Assembly: GCA_938042205.1 (NCBI GenBank)
Contig: CALIRS010000060.1
Span: 1 to 8,863 of the forward strand
Direction: 5' to 3'
DNA length: 8,863 nucleotides
Origin: an uncultured bacterium
GTDB taxonomy: Bacteria > Actinomycetota > Aquicultoria > SKW223
The notes beneath the pieces were generated by a model. That model did not search any database. It saw only the letters and a list, made by a program, of their open reading frames with translations, and was not told the DNA's origin. Below, in pieces: positions 5,450-8,863 of this stretch. The position numbers were made by a program, and so were the translations under genes. The stretch's first letter is position 1, and each line of letters opens with the position of its first letter.

Positions 5450-5914
5450 TTAGAGGTTCAGTTCCAGAAAAATTGTTCCTTTGATAGGATTGTGGATGTA
5501 GGGTTGAATCTCTTTAAAACCCAAAGATCTGTAAAGAGAAAGTGCTTCCTTCATGGTTGAGGCAGTGTCCAGACGCATTTTTTTATAACCTGCCGACTTT
5601 GCTTTTTCAATGATCTTTTCGGCAAGAGTGCGTCCCACTCCTTTGTTGCGATATTGAGGTTTTACATACATCCTTTTCATTTCGCATTTGTCATCTTCGA
5701 GCTTACGAAATGCCACACATCCAATAGGCTTGTTATCAAGATAAGCCAGAAGAAGGCAACCATATGGAGGTGAATACATGGTCTGGATTTCTTTAAGTTC
5801 CTCATCAAAGTTTTGAAAACAAAGATTAAAATCAATCGAAGACGCGTACTCCTGAAAGAGCTTTTTTGCTATATTAATTTCTTCCTGAGATTGAGCTTCT
5901 ATAATCTTGAACAA
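5450..5914 (-). CDS. GNAT-family N-acetyltransferase
   Basis: A 154-residue single-domain acetyltransferase, a normal size for the family, which transfers acetyl from acetyl-CoA to an amine. Motif A is clear: MKRMYVKPQYRNKGVGRTL, with R89-N-K-G92-V-G94 forming the pyrophosphate-binding loop. Motif B is SLYRSLGFKE (126-135), and the beta4 strand is KPIGCVAF. The substrate cannot be told; small proteins like this acetylate metabolites, antibiotics or protein termini. The start is TTG at 5914, with GAGAGG about 11 bases upstream; the nearby ATG at 5931 is out of frame. A strong promoter lies 37 bases upstream, so it is probably transcribed independently of the CPBP gene, which lies in the same direction 144 bases away. 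Its 3' end abuts the nitroreductase pseudogene. Confidence 0.88.
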   Translation of the reverse strand: MFKIIEAQSQEEINIAKKLFQEYASSIDFNLCFQNFDEELKEIQTMYSPPYGCLLLAYLDNKPIGCVAFRKLEDDKCEMKRMYVKPQYRNKGVGRTLAEKIIEKAKSAGYKKMRLDTASTMKEALSLYRSLGFKEIQPYIHNPIKGTIFLELNL

Positions 5915-5950
5915 GTGGCTGAACCTCTCATTTATTCTCTACAGTGACGT

Positions 5951-5979
5951 TTTATATCAATTTCCAGTGGAAATGACAA
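5951..5979 (-). promoter_or_regulatory. sigma70-like promoter of the GNAT gene
   Basis: On the minus strand TTGTCA (5974-5979), a 17-base spacer and TATAAA (5951-5956) form a near-consensus promoter. Transcription would begin near 5944, giving a leader of about 30 nt. This is the best promoter in the window and supports a bacterial host. Confidence 0.65.
5961..5973. promoter_or_regulatory. Candidate operator: palindrome within the GNAT promoter spacer
   Basis: TTTCCAGTGGAAA is a perfect 6+1+6 inverted repeat that occupies most of the spacer between -35 and -10. A dimeric repressor bound here would block RNA polymerase; a MerR-type activator is less likely since the spacer is 17, not 19. The regulator is unknown. 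Confidence 0.45.
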
Positions 5980-6058
5980 TCGTTTATTTTTGTGCAAATA
6001 TTTGACAACCTTGGAGTGTAAAAACCCCGCTCGAGCACTTTGGAAGATGTACTATTAA

Positions 6059-6970
6059 TCAGTTTCTATCAACTAGTTCTTCCCCGTCAGAGAACTCGTA
6101 AATCTTCTTTATGGTAAATTGCCTGTCAAAAATGAAAATACCCGCATTGAACAAAAGAAGTACCAGAAAGCCGGAGAGCCCCATAATGCCGACAGTTAAA
6201 TCGTTCCCCCCAGCTACCAGGATGATCGAAAGACCTGCAGTTCCATTTAGTGTGCCGTGAAGGATAGCTGCGGCAATGACCGATTTTGCTCTCAAGCGCA
6301 CATAGACAAAAATCGGCGTAAATAGTATACAGAAAATAGTCATCATTAGAACTCCGATTTCAGGATGTTGAGGATAGTTGTGCCCCTGGATTATTAATGG
6401 AGCGTGCCAGATTCCCCAGATGAGCCCAATAATAAAGGAAGCTTTCCAGAAGCTCATATCCTTTAGTTCTTTTAGTAAAAAACCACGCCAGCCAAGCTCT
6501 TCCCCGAAGCCTGCGATGGCGTTGATGGTGATACCGGCAGAAAGACCTTGAATCAGCGCAATCCAGAATGGGTGAACAGGCATCTCCATCGCCTTCTTCA
6601 TTTGCTCAATTTGTTCAGGTGTAAGCACATCTTTGAATATTTCAAACATACCTGCCATTTCTGGGGAGAATTTTATTCCTGGAAATAGGAGGGACACACC
6701 AAAGGTGACAATAGAAAAAATTGCAGGAAGGAGCCAGGCGATAAGCCACCACCAGTTAAGCTTCCAGGAGATGCCAAGGGGACCGGTGACAGGTTCCTGG
6801 TAAATGTATTTCTGAAGAATGATTGCAGAAGCCATCGGCACGAACATATAAAGCACAGCGATTATTACCGCTAAAGGTGTATTCCACCTGCCGCCAGCAA
6901 GGTAAAACACAATCGCCGTCAGCCAGCTGATAGAAAAAGTGAGAACAATAAATTGATAAACCCTTTTCAT
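6059..6970 (-). CDS. CPBP-family intramembrane glutamic endopeptidase (Abi/Rce1-like)
   Basis: A 303-residue polytopic membrane protein with all three CPBP motifs: EELGWRG (E157, E158, R162), the IWGIWHAP segment with H189, and LHGTLNG with H238 and N242. In this family the glutamates and histidines form the active site inside the membrane; members include the CAAX protease Rce1 and bacterial Abi proteins linked to bacteriocin immunity or membrane-protein processing. About seven or eight hydrophobic segments are visible, with a hydrophilic stretch at 101-135. Substrate is unknown. ATG at 6970 has AGAGAGG ending 11 bases upstream. The DUF362 gene lies 77 bases upstream on the same strand, and no strong terminator is seen in that gap, so the two may be co-transcribed. 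The stop is TGA. Confidence 0.88.
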   Translation of the reverse strand: MKRVYQFIVLTFSISWLTAIVFYLAGGRWNTPLAVIIAVLYMFVPMASAIILQKYIYQEPVTGPLGISWKLNWWWLIAWLLPAIFSIVTFGVSLLFPGIKFSPEMAGMFEIFKDVLTPEQIEQMKKAMEMPVHPFWIALIQGLSAGITINAIAGFGEELGWRGFLLKELKDMSFWKASFIIGLIWGIWHAPLIIQGHNYPQHPEIGVLMMTIFCILFTPIFVYVRLRAKSVIAAAILHGTLNGTAGLSIILVAGGNDLTVGIMGLSGFLVLLLFNAGIFIFDRQFTIKKIYEFSDGEELVDRN

Positions 6971-7047
6971 TTACGATAACGCCTCTCTATCGAATATAAT
7001 GAGCGGGTAAAGCTGATAGAATGGCAGAGAGAAGTGACACTAAAGAG

Positions 7048-8055
7048 TCATCTTTTTAAAAAGTTAAAAATTTTTTGGTATTCGTCTTCCGATAAACCTT
7101 GAGAAACAATTTCAATCTCTTCTACTGAGCGTGCGCCAAGCCCTATTTCAGTTGCCCTTTTGAGAACGGGCACATCCCAGATTGAATGGTTTTCAATTCT
7201 CTCTGTCGTACCCAGATATTTAAGAATCGCAAGACCAATAGCGTCTGCCGCAATCAAATCTCTCGTAGCAATCAGATAACCTGCTTCCTTTATCTCTCCC
7301 GAAAATGGTCCGCCAGTAACCATCGCTTTTCTTCCGTCAAGAAGTATCAAATCAGGTCTTCTTACAAGGTTGATTTCGGCAATCATTTTCCAGAAGCGGT
7401 TTTCTGACGCTGAATGCATCAAAGAGCGGTCACTGTTCAAAAGCGCGCCAACTGCATTTTTTAAAGCCATGCTATAGATGGCATGTTTATGAGTTTTAAC
7501 CACAGGCTGGCTTATGACGTAATCAGCTTCGAGATAGATTCTTGCCACTCGAAAAGGGCGAACCCAGTTTTCGGCACCTTCAGGAATAACTGCCAAAAAT
7601 TCACTTTCTTCAAATCCGAGGACTTCTGCTCCAGCCTCTGTCGCTGCCTGATATACGCCCGTCCTTTTCATAGTTTTTAAAGTGGGAAGAAAACCGGCAA
7701 AAGAAGCGTCTGCCACAACAATCCGTGCAGGGTTGAATTGTTTTAAATAGGTGACGAGCGAAGATATAAATTCAGGGCTTGAAGTTGCTGGAAAAGGGTC
7801 ATCTGAGTTTTGATTCACTTTAATAAGAACTATGCTACCAGGAAGAATACCCGCGCCACCAAGCAGATTTACAGAATCAACGAGCATATTGCTAATATTT
7901 GTACCTTTTACAACCGAGACCTTACTTTTCATGTTAACTGTTCTATTTGCAGTAGCCGAAATTCTAATAGCATCTTTTAAGGAAGGCTTTCTTTTAAATT
8001 TTGAAGCAATAATCCCTGTTATTCCACCCCAGACCACTTTCCATTTAGGAGACAT
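7048..8055 (-). CDS. DUF362 domain-containing protein
   Basis: A 335-residue protein covering the DUF362 domain, without the ferredoxin-like CxxC clusters that some members carry. Recognisable segments are SIVLIKVNQN, the strand ARIVVADAS, YVISQPVVKTHKH (about 179-191), MALKNAVGAL (196-205) and the C-terminal DLIAADAIGLAIL. DUF362 proteins have no settled function; the KxH motif and acidic residues suggest a metal or phosphate site, which is inference. The frame extends to a TTG at 8073, but ATG at 8055 is preferred because GGAG lies 6 bases upstream, while the TTG has no ribosome site. No signal peptide is evident. It is transcribed divergently from the DUF763 gene and probably leads into the CPBP gene. 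The stop is TGA. Confidence 0.85.
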   Translation of the reverse strand: MSPKWKVVWGGITGIIASKFKRKPSLKDAIRISATANRTVNMKSKVSVVKGTNISNMLVDSVNLLGGAGILPGSIVLIKVNQNSDDPFPATSSPEFISSLVTYLKQFNPARIVVADASFAGFLPTLKTMKRTGVYQAATEAGAEVLGFEESEFLAVIPEGAENWVRPFRVARIYLEADYVISQPVVKTHKHAIYSMALKNAVGALLNSDRSLMHSASENRFWKMIAEINLVRRPDLILLDGRKAMVTGGPFSGEIKEAGYLIATRDLIAADAIGLAILKYLGTTERIENHSIWDVPVLKRATEIGLGARSVEEIEIVSQGLSEDEYQKIFNFLKR

Positions 8056-8166
8056 TTCAATCTCCAGTTTCAAAATTTAAATCAATCATAGATCAGATGC
8101 TCAAAAGTATAAGTCATATACGAAAGTTAAACTTGGGTGAGATAATATTTCATAAGGAGAATAGTG
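8056..8166. other. Divergent intergenic region between DUF362 and DUF763 genes
   Basis: These 111 bases must hold promoters for both genes. The region is AT-rich, with several weak -10-like boxes (TATACT on the minus strand near 8106; GATAAT on the plus strand near 8141) but no convincing -35 at proper spacing and no clear palindrome. It carries the DUF763 ribosome site AAGGAGA at 8154-8160. Confidence 0.5.
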
Positions 8167-8863
8167 ATGCGAACTGGAGTTGCCAACCTGCCACTTCATT
8201 ATGGTAAGGCACCAGTCTGGCTCTTTGAGCGGATGAAGCTCCTCGCTCGCGAGATAACTATTTTTATTGTAGAAGAATTTGGAAGCGATGAGTTTTTAAA
8301 AAAGATATCTGATCCTTTCTGGTTTCAGGCATTTGGTTGCGTTCTGGGATTTGATTGGCATTCTTCAGGCGTGACCACCACTGTGTGCGGTGCTTTAAAA
8401 GAAGCAATTAAAGGGTTGGGAAAAGATCTGGGGGTGTTCGTAGCTGGTGGGAAAGGAAAAGTTTCACGCAAAACACCTGTGGAAATTCAAACTTATGGCG
8501 ATCTCATTTCGATAGATACCTCAGAGCTTATTTATGCCAGCAAAATGGCGGCAAAAGTCGATAACACGGCTCTTCAAGATGGCTTTCAGCTTTACCATCA
8601 CTGTTTTATTTTCACCAGAAACGGCAGATGGGCAGTAGTTCAGCAAGGAATGAATGAAAAGATGCGGTATGCAAGGCGTTATCACTGGTTAGGAGAAAAA
8701 GTAGATAGCTTTGTTTGCGAACCACATTTTGCCATTTGCTGTGATAAGAAAGGCAGAGCTTTAAATCTGATAGCGTCTGAGAGTGATGCGGCTCGCAAAG
8801 TGATAGCTGAATTAGCCTGTGAAAAGCCGGAAAAGTTAATTATAGAGCTTAAAAAAATTCAAA
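8167..8863 (+). CDS. DUF763 domain-containing protein, 5' part (runs off the right edge)
   Basis: Open from ATG 8167 to the window end: 232 complete codons with no stop. The opening MRTGVANLPLHYGKAPVWLF and the following REITIFIVEEFG are the signature of DUF763, a family found in archaea and some bacteria. Further typical parts are FGCVLGFDWHSSGVTTTVCGALKEAIK, LGVFVAGGKGK, HHCFIFTRNGRWAVVQQGMN and YHWLGE. Members are usually longer than what is visible (from memory, roughly 370-400 residues), so perhaps the last 40% is missing. Function is unknown. The protein looks cytoplasmic: no signal peptide or membrane segments. AAGGAGA lies 6 bases before the ATG, an excellent ribosome site. It is divergent from the DUF362 gene. 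Confidence 0.87.
   Translation, partial: MRTGVANLPLHYGKAPVWLFERMKLLAREITIFIVEEFGSDEFLKKISDPFWFQAFGCVLGFDWHSSGVTTTVCGALKEAIKGLGKDLGVFVAGGKGKVSRKTPVEIQTYGDLISIDTSELIYASKMAAKVDNTALQDGFQLYHHCFIFTRNGRWAVVQQGMNEKMRYARRYHWLGEKVDSFVCEPHFAICCDKKGRALNLIASESDAARKVIAELACEKPEKLIIELKKIQ

Noticed and set aside
5291..5560. Plus-strand open frame of 89 codons as a gene
   Set aside because: Its first part is a frameshifted piece of the nitroreductase fossil and its last part is antisense to the GNAT gene.
6021..6045. GCTCGAGC palindrome next to GGGGTTTTT (minus strand) as terminator of the CPBP gene
   Set aside because: The palindrome cannot form a stable hairpin with a proper loop, and the T-run is not directly adjacent to a stem.
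4731..6970. Thiazole/oxazole-modified peptide (TOMM) cluster, from SagB-like plus CPBP genes
   Set aside because: No YcaO cyclase or precursor peptide is visible, the nitroreductase was a stand-alone secreted form and is dead, and CPBP genes are common everywhere.

Overview
The window looks like bacterial DNA, AT-rich and moderately gene-dense. Evidence for a bacterium: three sigma70-like promoters with 17-base spacers, two strong rho-independent terminators, good GGAG/GGTGAT ribosome sites, and TTG as well as ATG starts. Several families present (ER/archaeal-type signal peptidase, DUF763, DUF362, YVTN propeller, YbaK-like) are shared by archaea and deep-branching anaerobic or thermophilic bacteria, so an archaeon cannot be strictly excluded. 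I cannot name a genus.

Layout, left to right. (1) 1-387: the 3' end of a YVTN beta-propeller gene with an internal TGA. (2) 430-1071: a self-contained unit of promoter, YbaK/EbsC-type aminoacyl-tRNA deacylase gene and terminator. (3) 1065-4665: the centrepiece, a TasA/SipW-like export locus. It has a promoter, a roughly 160-nt leader with repeats and mutually exclusive pairings, two small secreted TasA-like proteins, a perfect 11-bp terminator, a third larger paralogue with an extra C-terminal domain, and a polytopic ER-type signal peptidase. The logical reading is that the peptidase matures the three substrates, which form or decorate an extracellular fibre or matrix, and that the mid-operon terminator keeps the two small proteins more abundant than the rest. 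(4) 4731-about 5440: a heavily decayed SagB-type nitroreductase pseudogene with a signal peptide. (5) 5450-8055, minus strand: GNAT acetyltransferase (own promoter with a palindrome in its spacer), CPBP-family membrane protease and DUF362 protein. (6) 8167 to the right edge, plus strand: the first 232 codons of a DUF763 gene, divergent from DUF362.

The strongest candidates for something new are the structured leader of the TasA-like operon, the paralogous substrate set with shared calcium-loop and cysteine positions, and the C-terminal domain of the third substrate. All structures and homologies were judged by eye; no search or folding program was run.
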